Origin: Chitinophagaceae bacterium
GTDB taxonomy: Bacteria; Bacteroidota; Bacteroidia; Chitinophagales; Chitinophagaceae
Length of the DNA: 9,677 nucleotides
NCBI GenBank assembly: GCA_009996555.1
Contig: JAACZX010000057.1
Coordinates: 1 to 9,677, forward strand
Direction: 5' to 3'
Position numbers and translations under genes: made by a program. Shown here piece after piece: positions 1 to 8,002 of this stretch (positions are counted from its first letter, which is position 1; each line of letters begins with the position of its first letter). A model generated the notes under the pieces. It did no database searches. It worked only from the letters and a program-made list of their open reading frames with translations, and was not told where the DNA came from.

Positions 1-999
1 AGCCGTTTGGTGTTGCATGCAGATGTGTATCTGAAAAGAACAAATAACCTTTTGCAATACATCACAACTCCTGCTTCTACAGGTTTTCAACGCCAGTTGC
101 GTAACTCAGGCTCGGTGGAAAATAAAGGACTTGAAGTTTCCCTCGAAGGGGTTATCGTAAAGAAAGCTGACTTCCAGTGGAAATCGTTGTTTAATATTTC
201 CTTTAACCGAAATAAAATAATCAGCCTGGGTGGTGATGTAAAAGAGCAATATGCCAGCAATATATCAACCCGTGATGCACCGTTTATTCAAATAGCCGGT
301 CAGCCAATTGGTGCATTGTATGGTTATGTGGAAGATGGTTATTTTGATAACGAAGCCGAGGTAAGAAGTTCGCTGGTATATGCCAATCAGCCCGATGCGA
401 TCATCCGCAGAATGGTTGGTGAGATTAAGTATAAAAACCTGGATAACGATCCCACTTCAATTTCAATCAGCGATCGCACCATTATCGGTAATGTGAATCC
501 CGATTACACATTTGGCTTTACCAATAATTTCAGCTACAAGAATTTCGATCTGAGCATATTCATTAATGGTGTGCAGGGTAATGATATTGTGAACATGAAC
601 AAAATGTTTAACGGCAATATCGGCGGCTCTAAAAACATCAGCGATGCGATGCTTGCAGGGGCATGGGCACAGGGCAAGGATAATGCTGCTGCCACAGAAC
701 CAAAAGCAATCCGTCAGTTTTGGCGTACTATGCTTTTTTCAAGAAGATTTATTGAAGATGGCAGTTTTGTGCGCATCAAGAATATTACACTTGGATACAC
801 GCTTCCCAAAACAATCATTAAAGGCATCAGTTCCATCCGTATGTCTGCCGGTGTAAATAACCTGTACACGTTCACAAAGTATACAGGTTTCGATCCGGAA
901 ATAAACAGTTACGGCGATAATCCTGCATTGTTTGGTGTTGATCTTGGCGGTTATCCCAATTCAAGAACTTTCAACTTTACACTCCGTTGCGGATTTTAA
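1..999 (+). CDS. SusC/RagA-type TonB-linked outer-membrane transporter, C-terminal part (5' truncated by window)
   Basis: This is the last 332 residues of an outer-membrane beta-barrel transporter that imports glycan oligosaccharides into the periplasm using TonB energy. The frame is open to base 1, so the signal peptide, carboxypeptidase-like domain, plug and early barrel lie upstream; full SusC proteins run to about 1000 residues. Family hallmarks visible in order are NSGSVENKGLEVSLEG, GQPIGALYGYVEDGYF, GNVNPDYTFGFTNNFSYKNF, FIEDGSFVRIKNITLGYTLP (about residues 250-270) and the barrel-closing NLYTFTKYTGFDPEI region. It ends in an aromatic residue (RCGF), as outer-membrane barrels usually do. 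SusD begins 11 bases downstream, the standard SusCD order, and the two should form a lidded complex. The mannan-oligosaccharide substrate is inferred from the downstream enzymes, not visible in this protein. No frameshift is seen. Confidence 0.97.
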   Translation, partial: SRLVLHADVYLKRTNNLLQYITTPASTGFQRQLRNSGSVENKGLEVSLEGVIVKKADFQWKSLFNISFNRNKIISLGGDVKEQYASNISTRDAPFIQIAGQPIGALYGYVEDGYFDNEAEVRSSLVYANQPDAIIRRMVGEIKYKNLDNDPTSISISDRTIIGNVNPDYTFGFTNNFSYKNFDLSIFINGVQGNDIVNMNKMFNGNIGGSKNISDAMLAGAWAQGKDNAAATEPKAIRQFWRTMLFSRRFIEDGSFVRIKNITLGYTLPKTIIKGISSIRMSAGVNNLYTFTKYTGFDPEINSYGDNPALFGVDLGGYPNSRTFNFTLRCGF

Positions 1000-1010
1000 A
1001 ATTGCTTCAC

Positions 1011-2645
1011 ATGAAAATCTTATTTATGCTGTCAGATAAACGAATACTTCAACTGTTCATAATTGCAAGTGTTGCATTGTTCGCAACATCCTGTAAAAAA
1101 GCGTTGGAAGAAAAGCCCTACTCATTTCTGTCGCCTTCTAATTTTTATAAAAATGAGAGCGATGCAAAAACAGCGATCAACGGTGTGTACAATGCATTGT
1201 ATACATACGACCTGTATCTGCAACCAATGTGGAATCTTACGGTGCTTGATGATGATCATGTATCGGGTGTCGATTGGTTTCTTGGTACTTCGGGTGCAGG
1301 TAATCCGCAAGGCTATTGGGGTGTTAACGGTCCATGGGTTGGATGCTACACCATTATTGCAAGGGCAAATACCGTGTTAGAGAATGTTGCACAAATTGAA
1401 ACGGGTATTGATGCTGAAGTTAAAACAAGAATTTTAGGTGAAGCTTACTACTTGCGTGCATGGGCCTATTTTCAATTGGTGCAACTGTATGGTGCTGTAC
1501 CTGTTCGTTTAAAATCATTGTCGGAAGATGCGAATGCAAATGTGCCACGTGCTCCGGTTAAAGAAGTGTACAAAGTAATTATTGATGATTTGAAGCTTGC
1601 TGAAACGATGCTGTTCCCAACAGGTCATGCAAAAGCAGGAGAGCCCGGTCATGCAACACGTGGCTTAGCAAAAGGATTATTAGCGAAAACTTATTTAACA
1701 ATGGCTTCCGGCTCTTTGGCCAGTGCCAATGTAGTTGTGCGAGGTGGAACAGACAATGGTTATTATACGCATGCAAAAAATGTTGTTGCGGGTTTAGAAG
1801 GGCTCGACAGTAAATTATATTTTGAACTGGCAAGGGACAAAGCGATGGAGGTGATCAACAGTGGCGAGTATTCATTGTTTACAAGCTGGAAAGATCTGTG
1901 GAGTAAAGCAGGACGTAATAAGCAGGAAAATATGTGGCAATTACAGTCGCTGGCAGGAACACAATTTGTAAACAACCTCAGTATTTATTTCTCTGCTTAT
2001 TCAACATTTGGAAGAGGTGCAGTTTGGGTAACCAATAATCATTATATGGATTATGAAGATGCTGATAAACGGGTACTCGATGGTGTTGCACATAACTACT
2101 CAACAAACACCAACGTAAAATATTATTATCCTTCGTGGCAGGAGGCGCTTTACAAAGTGGTAGGTGGCGTTACTTATGCAAATAACGGTACTACCGATAA
2201 TCGTGCTTATGTAATTAAGTATGCTGATGTAAATGACCCGACTGTTGCAAACAGCGATGCTTTTTATCCTTTGATGCGTTATGCAGAAGTTTTACTGATT
2301 TATGCTGAAGCAGCGAATGAAGCAAATGATGGCCCAACTACTGAAGCTTACGCACAGCTCAATGCTGTTCGCAGCAGGGCATCAGCAACTGCAGCACCGG
2401 CAGCAATGACCCGTGAGCAATTCCGCAGTTTTGTGATTGCCGAACGTGCAAGAGAATTTTCAATGGAAGGCATTCGCCGTTTTGATCTGATGCGCTGGGG
2501 AATTTATCTGCAGGTGATGAATAAAATATCAGCAGGGCAAAATAATATTTCGAAGGTAAGAAGCCTGCGTAACCTGTTATTGCCAATTCCATTAACAGAA
2601 TTAAATTCCAACTCAGCTATTACCGGAAATAATCCCGGCTGGTAA
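1011..2645 (+). CDS. SusD/RagB-family surface glycan-binding lipoprotein
   Basis: This 544-residue lipoprotein forms the lid of the SusC transporter and captures glycan at the cell surface. A hydrophobic signal at residues 12-25 leads to a lipobox ending at Cys28 (ATSC, then KKALEE), so it is lipid anchored. The N-terminal SusD domain spans roughly 35-220 and has the helical hallmark GEAYYLRAWAYFQLVQLYG (143-161). The C-terminal SusD/RagB domain covers about 270-544, with MRYAEVLLIYAEAANEA, IAERAREFSMEGIRRFDLMR (from 476) and the terminal LLPIPLTELN...NPGW. Length is normal for the family. The ATG at 1011 is chosen over an upstream in-frame TTG at 987 that would overlap SusC. A second ATG at 1026 would also leave a full signal peptide, so the exact start is open. 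No Shine-Dalgarno sequence precedes it. Mannan specificity is inferred from neighbours. Confidence 0.97.
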   Translation: MKILFMLSDKRILQLFIIASVALFATSCKKALEEKPYSFLSPSNFYKNESDAKTAINGVYNALYTYDLYLQPMWNLTVLDDDHVSGVDWFLGTSGAGNPQGYWGVNGPWVGCYTIIARANTVLENVAQIETGIDAEVKTRILGEAYYLRAWAYFQLVQLYGAVPVRLKSLSEDANANVPRAPVKEVYKVIIDDLKLAETMLFPTGHAKAGEPGHATRGLAKGLLAKTYLTMASGSLASANVVVRGGTDNGYYTHAKNVVAGLEGLDSKLYFELARDKAMEVINSGEYSLFTSWKDLWSKAGRNKQENMWQLQSLAGTQFVNNLSIYFSAYSTFGRGAVWVTNNHYMDYEDADKRVLDGVAHNYSTNTNVKYYYPSWQEALYKVVGGVTYANNGTTDNRAYVIKYADVNDPTVANSDAFYPLMRYAEVLLIYAEAANEANDGPTTEAYAQLNAVRSRASATAAPAAMTREQFRSFVIAERAREFSMEGIRRFDLMRWGIYLQVMNKISAGQNNISKVRSLRNLLLPIPLTELNSNSAITGNNPGW

Positions 2646-2678
2646 TCTTCTTTCATCAACAAGTATTAATTTTTTTGT

Positions 2679-3737
2679 ATGACGAAAAATAAATTCACTC
2701 AAACAAATACAGCAGCCATAATCCTGGCTTTGATCGTATCACTTTCGTTTGCTTCCTGTAAAAAATCAAAAACAGGAGAGGATAAGTCACAGCCTGAAAT
2801 TTATGCTGTAACCGATTTAACCAACCGCAGTATTCATCAAGTTGCGGTTAATTATGGCGATTGGATCATTATTAAAGGAAAGAATTTATCTACAACCTAT
2901 AAAGTTGATTTTAATTCTGTGCTGGCTTCCGATTCGTTGATTTATGCTGATGATACTTCTGTAACGGTAAAAATTCCTGCTACATTGCCAGCGCCTGCCG
3001 ATAACCCGATTACCGTTACTACAAAATATGGCTCGGCAACGTATAATTTCAAAATATTGCAACCTGCTCCGGTCATCACTTCATTTGATCCGGGAGCTGG
3101 TCCTTCGGGGCAGGAAGTAACTATTAAAGGAAGTTATTTTGGTGGTGTTAGCAGTGTTAAGTTCGATGATCTTGATGCAACCATTATTTCAAATACAAAG
3201 GAAGAAATAAAGGTAACAGTACCAGCCGGTGTAACGGTTGCATACATTCATGTAACAACCGGAAGCGGTACAGTTCGCTCTGCTTTACGTTATGGTTTGA
3301 AGTATGAAGTTTTTACCAATGCACTTACTGCTGGCTGGACCTACAGTCCTTCTTCTGCAAACGTAACTTACAACGCAACAATTACCGATACTGTTAAACG
3401 GGGAACCAATTCACTGCGTATTGATTTTAAGGGATCCTTTTCTTATTTACGGTTAGTTAAAACAGTTGCTATGAGTACAACAGGTTACCAGGGAATTAAA
3501 TTCTCGATGTATGCTCCTGCAAGTTTTCTCGATAAAAAGGTGAGGATTTATATGAACGGCTCCACAACAGCTACCTATACAATTACCGTTACAAAAATTA
3601 ACGAGTGGATCGATTACGAGTTGCCATTTGTAAATTTTGGTAATCCTGCAACTATTACACAGATTATATTTAATGAGTTTAGCGGAACGGCCGGATTACC
3701 CCGCCAGATTTATGTAGATGATTTGGGACTCTATTAA
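2679..3737 (+). CDS. IPT/TIG-domain lipoprotein, probable surface mannan-binding protein (SGBP)
   Basis: This 352-residue lipoprotein has no recognisable catalytic motif. The signal peptide (hydrophobic 12-25) ends in the lipobox FASC at Cys27, followed by KKSK. Two immunoglobulin-like TIG domains follow: about 39-127 (containing GDWIIIKGKNL) and about 130-207 (PVITSFDPGAGPSGQEVTIK, a classic TIG start). Residues about 210-352 look like a jelly-roll, galactose-binding-like carbohydrate module: RGTNSLRIDFKG, GYQGIKFSMYAP, EWIDYELPFVNFGNPATITQ and the closing IYVDDLGLY are typical strands. Lying just after SusCD with this TIG-stalk plus binding-module layout is typical of surface glycan-binding proteins. 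Aromatic residues in the last module (for example W220, Y222, Y256, W310) are possible sugar contacts, which is inference. The ATG lies 33 bases after SusD and follows an AT-rich leader with a run of seven T. Mannan or glucomannan as ligand is inferred from context. Confidence 0.86.
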   Translation: MTKNKFTQTNTAAIILALIVSLSFASCKKSKTGEDKSQPEIYAVTDLTNRSIHQVAVNYGDWIIIKGKNLSTTYKVDFNSVLASDSLIYADDTSVTVKIPATLPAPADNPITVTTKYGSATYNFKILQPAPVITSFDPGAGPSGQEVTIKGSYFGGVSSVKFDDLDATIISNTKEEIKVTVPAGVTVAYIHVTTGSGTVRSALRYGLKYEVFTNALTAGWTYSPSSANVTYNATITDTVKRGTNSLRIDFKGSFSYLRLVKTVAMSTTGYQGIKFSMYAPASFLDKKVRIYMNGSTTATYTITVTKINEWIDYELPFVNFGNPATITQIIFNEFSGTAGLPRQIYVDDLGLY

Positions 3738-3780
3738 TCCGGTTGTGTTTAACAGATGATTTATAAAACTGATTTTGTTG

Positions 3781-4911
3781 ATGTGTAATTACAGGGCAGG
3801 CATTTTATTACTGGCAGTTGTTTTAGGATCGTTAAAAAATACAACAGCGCAATCGTGTTCTGATGTGGCCGCAACAGCTGCCACAAAAATGTTGTATAAA
3901 AAATTACATGCGTTGCAACAGCAGCAGATCATTTTTGGCCACCAGGATGCATTGGCTTATGGTGTTGGCAGAAAAAATGCGGCTGGTAACAGTGATATAA
4001 AAATCGTTGCAGGCGATAATCCCGGTATGTATGGTTGGGATATTGGTCATCTTGAACTCGACTCAACAAAAAACCTTGATGGTGTTTCGTTTACAAAAAT
4101 GAAACAATACATACAGCAAGGTTACAAACGTGGCGCTGTTATTACAATCAGCTGGCATTTACGCAATCCACTTACAGGAGGTTCGGCCTGGGATACAACA
4201 CATGGAACAGTTACATCAATACTGCCCGGCGGAAGTAAGCATGAGCTTTATAAAACATGGTTAGATCGTGTTGCTGTTTTTATGAACAGTTTAAAAAACG
4301 AAAAGGGTGAAATGATACCCGTATTATTCAGACCTTTTCATGAATTAACAGGTAACTGGTTCTGGTGGTGCAAGAATACAAACAGTACGGAGGAGTTTAA
4401 ACAGCTCTGGATTTTTACAGTTGATTATTTACGTCAACAAAAAAACATACATCACCTGCTCTATGTTTACAATACAGCCAACTTTAGCAGCGAAGCAGAA
4501 TTCCTTGAGCGCTATCCCGGGGATGCTTATGTTGATGTGCTGAGTTTTGATCAATATCAGCATGAAGCAAAAGAGCAGAAAGCTGTGTTCATACAATCCA
4601 TGCGCACAAAGCTTTCAATGTTGTCTGCAATTGCTACAACAAAAAATAAGCTGGGGGCCTTGGCCGAAACAGGGTTCGAATCTGTACCGGACGATGCCTG
4701 GTGGACGGGCACGTTGTGGCCTGTACTGAAAGATTTTTCACTTTCCTATGTTTTGGTTTGGCGTAATCACGGGTATATGCCTTCAACAAACAAAATGCAT
4801 TACTATGCACCATACAAAGGGCAGCAATCGGCTGAAGATTTCAGGAAATTTTATCGGAACCCGAAAATCTTGTTTGAGAAAAAACTGAAAACAAAACAAC
4901 TGTACAATTAA
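3781..4911 (+). CDS. GH26 beta-1,4-mannanase, probably mannobiose-forming
   Basis: This exported glycoside hydrolase cleaves beta-1,4-mannosidic bonds and covers a single catalytic domain in 376 residues. GH26 hallmarks are clear: GHQDALAYGVGRK (53-65), ISWHLRNP (123-130), FRPFHELTGNWFWW with acid/base Glu188, SFDQYQ (255-260) with the family's active-site Tyr, and GALAETGFE with nucleophile Glu296. The 108-residue spacing of the two Glu residues equals that of Cellvibrio Man26A (E212/E320, from memory). No extra carbohydrate-binding module or type IX secretion tail is present. The signal peptide hydrophobic core is 7-18; cleavage near TTA|QSC suggests a periplasmic enzyme, though Cys26 leaves lipidation possible. 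The ATG at 3781 is preferred; in-frame TTG codons at 3775 and 3778 are alternatives. Content parallels the B. fragilis cluster, whose GH26 releases mannobiose, the substrate the downstream genes need. Mode of action (exo or endo) cannot be read from sequence alone. Confidence 0.95.
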   Translation: MCNYRAGILLLAVVLGSLKNTTAQSCSDVAATAATKMLYKKLHALQQQQIIFGHQDALAYGVGRKNAAGNSDIKIVAGDNPGMYGWDIGHLELDSTKNLDGVSFTKMKQYIQQGYKRGAVITISWHLRNPLTGGSAWDTTHGTVTSILPGGSKHELYKTWLDRVAVFMNSLKNEKGEMIPVLFRPFHELTGNWFWWCKNTNSTEEFKQLWIFTVDYLRQQKNIHHLLYVYNTANFSSEAEFLERYPGDAYVDVLSFDQYQHEAKEQKAVFIQSMRTKLSMLSAIATTKNKLGALAETGFESVPDDAWWTGTLWPVLKDFSLSYVLVWRNHGYMPSTNKMHYYAPYKGQQSAEDFRKFYRNPKILFEKKLKTKQLYN

Positions 4912-4923
4912 TCCAAGTACTTC

Positions 4924-6753
4924 ATGAAGCTGCAACTACCCGACATTTTAATTGTGATTGCATACCTGGCAACAATGGTTTTCATTGGGCTTTATATGCG
5001 CAAGAAAGCCAGGGAAAACAAAGAGAGTTATCTTATGGGAGGAAAAAAACTTCCCTGGTATATGCTCGGCTTAAGTGATGCCAGCGATATGTTTGATATA
5101 AGTGGCACGATGTGGATGGTGGCGTTGTGTTTTGTGTATGGTTTAAAAAGTATGTGGATTCCCTGGTTGTGGCCGGTATTTAACCAGGTGTTTATGATGA
5201 TGTTTCTTTCGAAATGGCTGCGGCGTTCCAATGCCAACACCGGTGCAGAATGGTTAGCCACACGTTTTGGTACAGCAGGTAAGGGAGTAAAAGGTTCGCA
5301 TAATGTTGTTGTCATTTTTGCATTGATCGGTTGCTTTGGATTTTTAGCGTATGGTTTTATTGGCCTGGGAAAGTTTATTGAAATATTTGTTCCATGGAAC
5401 CTGGTGAAAGAGTACATCCCTTTCCATATTGCACCGGAATATGTTGCACATTTTTACGGAATCGTCTTTACACTGTTCGCTATGTTCTATTCTATACTTG
5501 GGGGCTTGCACAGTATTGTGCTGGGCGATTTCATCAAGTATATGATCATGACAGTGGCTTGCATTTCCATTGCTGTTATAGCCATGATACAGCTGCATCA
5601 AAACGGCAATACATTGAATTTGCCGGAGGGTTGGCTCAATCCGTTCTTTGGCTGGAAACTGGATCTTGATTGGTCGGGAATCGTGCCGGATGCCAACAAG
5701 AAAATTGCTGATGATGGTTATGGACTGTTTGGTATTTTCTTTATGATGATGTTGTTCAAAGGCATCTTTGCAAGTTTGGCCGGGCCTGCGCCAAATTATG
5801 ATATGCAGAAAATATTATCGACACGCTCGCCAAAAGAAGCAAGTAAAATGACAGGTTTTGTGTCGATCATTTTATTGCCGATCCGTTATTCAATGATTAT
5901 TGGCTTAACCGTATTGGCGTTGTTGTATTACAATCAACTGAATCTTTCTTCACCCGGCGGTACCGATTTTGAGAAAATATTACCGGCAGCAGTAAACAGT
6001 TTTCTGCCGGTGGGTATTCTTGGCCTTGTGCTTACCGGTTTGCTTGGTGCATTTATGGGCACCTTCTCCGGAACGCTCAATGCTGCACAAGCTTATATTG
6101 TAAATGATGTGTACCTGAAATACATCAACCCGTCAGCCGGCAATAAAAAAGTTATTCGTGTCAATTACATTGTTGGTGTGTTAGTAGTAACCATCGGTGT
6201 TGTGTTGGGCTTCTTTGCAAAAGATGTAAACAGTGTTTTGCAGTGGATCGTTGGCGGATTGTATGGTGGTTACATAGCAGCAAACCTGTTTAAATGGTAT
6301 TGGTGGCGCTTTAATGCAAATGGATTTTTATGGGGAATGGCGAGTGGTATTATTGTCGCTCTTGTGTTTTTGAAATTATATGATGGATTGTTTTTGTACA
6401 TCTGGCCTGTTCTGTTTTTAATTTCTATAGCCGGTTGTTTCATTGGAACGTACACTGCAGCACCAACAGATATGGCTGTTTTAAAATCATTTTATAAAAC
6501 AGTAAAACCCTGGGGTTTCTGGCAGCCTGTTCATGAGGAAGTAATGAAAGATGATCCTTCCTTTCAACCAAATAAACGGTTTAAACTCGATATGTTCAAT
6601 GTGGTGCTTGGCATCATCGCACAGTGTTGTTTAACCATACTGCCAATGTATGTTGTACTGTGGATGAAGCTGCCTTTATTGATAACTATTATCGTTTTAC
6701 TTGTTATTGTATTTATTCTTAAACGTACCTGGTGGGATAAACTGGAAGACTAG
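4924..6753 (+). CDS. Sodium:solute symporter (SSS family), probable mannobiose importer
   Basis: This 609-residue inner-membrane protein has about 14 hydrophobic segments, starting at 7-25 and ending at 583-600. The SSS signature is seen in TM1 and the loop after it ([18 protein letters not shown], then [20 protein letters not shown]), in [19 protein letters not shown] (188-206), and in the segment [20 protein letters not shown] (377-396). At the usual Na2 sodium site the paired serines of vSGLT appear to align with Gly379-Thr380, so one hydroxyl is kept and one lost; this alignment was made by eye. The protein has a C-terminal extension with a soluble stretch (about 511-555) and two last membrane helices. 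It sits 12 bases after GH26 and 19 bases before GH130. Since the epimerase and phosphorylase lack signal peptides and must be cytosolic, the expected cargo is mannobiose or short manno-oligosaccharides. Family call is firm; substrate is inferred. Confidence 0.93.
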   Translation: MKLQLPDILIVIAYLATMVFIGLYMRKKARENKESYLMGGKKLPWYMLGLSDASDMFDISGTMWMVALCFVYGLKSMWIPWLWPVFNQVFMMMFLSKWLRRSNANTGAEWLATRFGTAGKGVKGSHNVVVIFALIGCFGFLAYGFIGLGKFIEIFVPWNLVKEYIPFHIAPEYVAHFYGIVFTLFAMFYSILGGLHSIVLGDFIKYMIMTVACISIAVIAMIQLHQNGNTLNLPEGWLNPFFGWKLDLDWSGIVPDANKKIADDGYGLFGIFFMMMLFKGIFASLAGPAPNYDMQKILSTRSPKEASKMTGFVSIILLPIRYSMIIGLTVLALLYYNQLNLSSPGGTDFEKILPAAVNSFLPVGILGLVLTGLLGAFMGTFSGTLNAAQAYIVNDVYLKYINPSAGNKKVIRVNYIVGVLVVTIGVVLGFFAKDVNSVLQWIVGGLYGGYIAANLFKWYWWRFNANGFLWGMASGIIVALVFLKLYDGLFLYIWPVLFLISIAGCFIGTYTAAPTDMAVLKSFYKTVKPWGFWQPVHEEVMKDDPSFQPNKRFKLDMFNVVLGIIAQCCLTILPMYVVLWMKLPLLITIIVLLVIVFILKRTWWDKLED

Positions 6754-6772
6754 TTGTATTAAAAACTTATGT

Positions 6773-7999
6773 ATGAAAAATGAATTTAGCCAACGTTTGT
6801 CTAAACTGAAATTAACGCAACGGAGATTGCTGGAGAGGACAAATGAAAAATGCCATCACTCAAACGGAATCTATACCCGTTACAAATATCCTGTTTTAAC
6901 AGCTGAGCATACACCGTTAAACTGGCGGTATGATTTTAATGAGCAGGAGAATCCTTACCTCATGCAACGCTTTGGAATCAATGCGGTGTTAAATGCAGGT
7001 GCCATTAAGTGGAAGGGGAAATATTTGGTAATGGCCAGGGTAGAAGGTGCAGACAGAAAATCTTTTTTTGCGATTGCTGAAAGTGAAAATGGAATTGATC
7101 AGTTTCGTTTTTGGGATTATCCGGTACAAATGCCGGAAACCGAAGAGCCTGATACCAATGTGTACGATATCCGTTTAGTACAACACGAAGATGGCTGGGT
7201 GTATGGTTTGTTTTGTACAGAAAGGAGAGCGCCCGGCGTTCCCGAATCAGATCAATCATCGGCAGTAGCCCAATGCGGTATTGCACGCACAAAAGATATG
7301 TTGCAGTGGGAGCGTTTGCCCGATCTTGTAACGCCGTCGCCACAGCAGCGAAATGTTGTATTGCATCCTGAATTTGTGAATGGCAAATATGCGTTTTATA
7401 CAAGACCACAGGATGGGTTTATTGATGCCGGCAAAGGCGGTGGTATTGGTTTTGGTCTGGCAGATGATATTGAACATGCAGTTATTCATGAAGAAGTATT
7501 AATGGATCGAAAAATTTATCATACCGTTTATGAGTTAAAGAACGGATTAGGTCCGGCTCCCATAAAAACTGAAAAAGGCTGGTTGCATCTTGCGCATGGT
7601 GTAAGAAACACAGCGGCTGGTTTGCGTTATGTGCTTTATATGTTTTTAACCGACCTGAATGATGTAACCTGTGTTACTCACAAACCGGCAGGTTATTTTA
7701 TGGCGCCCGAAGACGAGGAAAGAGTTGGTGATGTTTCGAATGTGTTGTTCAGTAATGGATGGATCGCTGATGATGATGGCACCGTTTATATATACTACGC
7801 TTCATCCGATACCCGTTTGCATGTTGCAACAAGTACCATCGATCGTTTACTTGAATATGTAATTAAAACACCTGCAGATGGTTTTCGTTCTGCTGCATCA
7901 GTTCAAACAATTTACTCGATCATTGACCGGAATAAATTACTGTCGGATGCGTTGTTGCAGGAGGTAAGTATCCAGTCAGATAAAACCGGACATCTTTAA
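6773..7999 (+). CDS. GH130 4-O-beta-D-mannosyl-D-glucose phosphorylase
   Basis: This 408-residue cytosolic enzyme catalyses phosphorolysis of mannosyl-beta-1,4-glucose to alpha-mannose 1-phosphate and glucose. It is a five-bladed beta-propeller family; visible motifs include [19 protein letters not shown] (74-92), TNVYDIRL with the family's catalytic Asp at 132 (Asp131 in the B. fragilis enzyme, from memory), [10 protein letters not shown] (146-155), [10 protein letters not shown] (172-181), [19 protein letters not shown] (197-215), GKGGGIGFG (220-228) and [12 protein letters not shown] (275-286). Basic residues in these motifs probably hold phosphate. Length fits subfamily GH130_1. The ATG at 6773 is used; the frame is open further upstream into the symporter gene but those codons are membrane-gene shadow. 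There is no signal peptide. Its pairing with a cellobiose 2-epimerase favours mannosylglucose over mannobiose or mannosyl-GlcNAc as substrate. Confidence 0.95.
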   Translation: MKNEFSQRLSKLKLTQRRLLERTNEKCHHSNGIYTRYKYPVLTAEHTPLNWRYDFNEQENPYLMQRFGINAVLNAGAIKWKGKYLVMARVEGADRKSFFAIAESENGIDQFRFWDYPVQMPETEEPDTNVYDIRLVQHEDGWVYGLFCTERRAPGVPESDQSSAVAQCGIARTKDMLQWERLPDLVTPSPQQRNVVLHPEFVNGKYAFYTRPQDGFIDAGKGGGIGFGLADDIEHAVIHEEVLMDRKIYHTVYELKNGLGPAPIKTEKGWLHLAHGVRNTAAGLRYVLYMFLTDLNDVTCVTHKPAGYFMAPEDEERVGDVSNVLFSNGWIADDDGTVYIYYASSDTRLHVATSTIDRLLEYVIKTPADGFRSAASVQTIYSIIDRNKLLSDALLQEVSIQSDKTGHL

Positions 8000-8002
8000 C
8001 CT

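Noticed and set aside
1185..1204. 20-base near-perfect palindrome centred on ATGCAT (one mismatch pair; inner 14 bases perfect)
   Set aside because: It lies inside the SusD reading frame and encodes the conserved NGVYNAL stretch, so codon constraint plus chance explains it better than a binding site.
2670..2676. Run of seven T between SusD and the TIG lipoprotein, as a possible terminator or attenuator
   Set aside because: The only upstream stem is a 4-bp CCGG/CCGG pair about 30 bases before the T run, too short and too far away to act as an intrinsic terminator.
3747..3777. Possible internal promoter before GH26 (TTTA, 19-base gap, TGATTTTG) resembling TTTG / TAnnTTTG
   Set aside because: Both elements have a mismatch and the -7-like element ends three bases before the ATG, which would give an almost leaderless transcript; chance in an AT-rich gap is likelier.
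5028..5417. 129-codon open frame on the minus strand opposite the symporter gene
   Set aside because: No recognisable domain, fully inside a strong membrane-protein gene, and composition is that expected of a complement shadow.
6701..6772. Upstream extension of the GH130 frame from a TTG at 6701
   Set aside because: It would overlap the last 53 bases of the symporter gene, and the ATG at 6773 already gives a full-length GH130 enzyme with the catalytic Asp at the expected position.
7005..7409. 134-codon open frame on the minus strand opposite the GH130 gene
   Set aside because: Shadow of a well-conserved GH130 coding region; the protein is rich in His, Gln and Pro with no family pattern.
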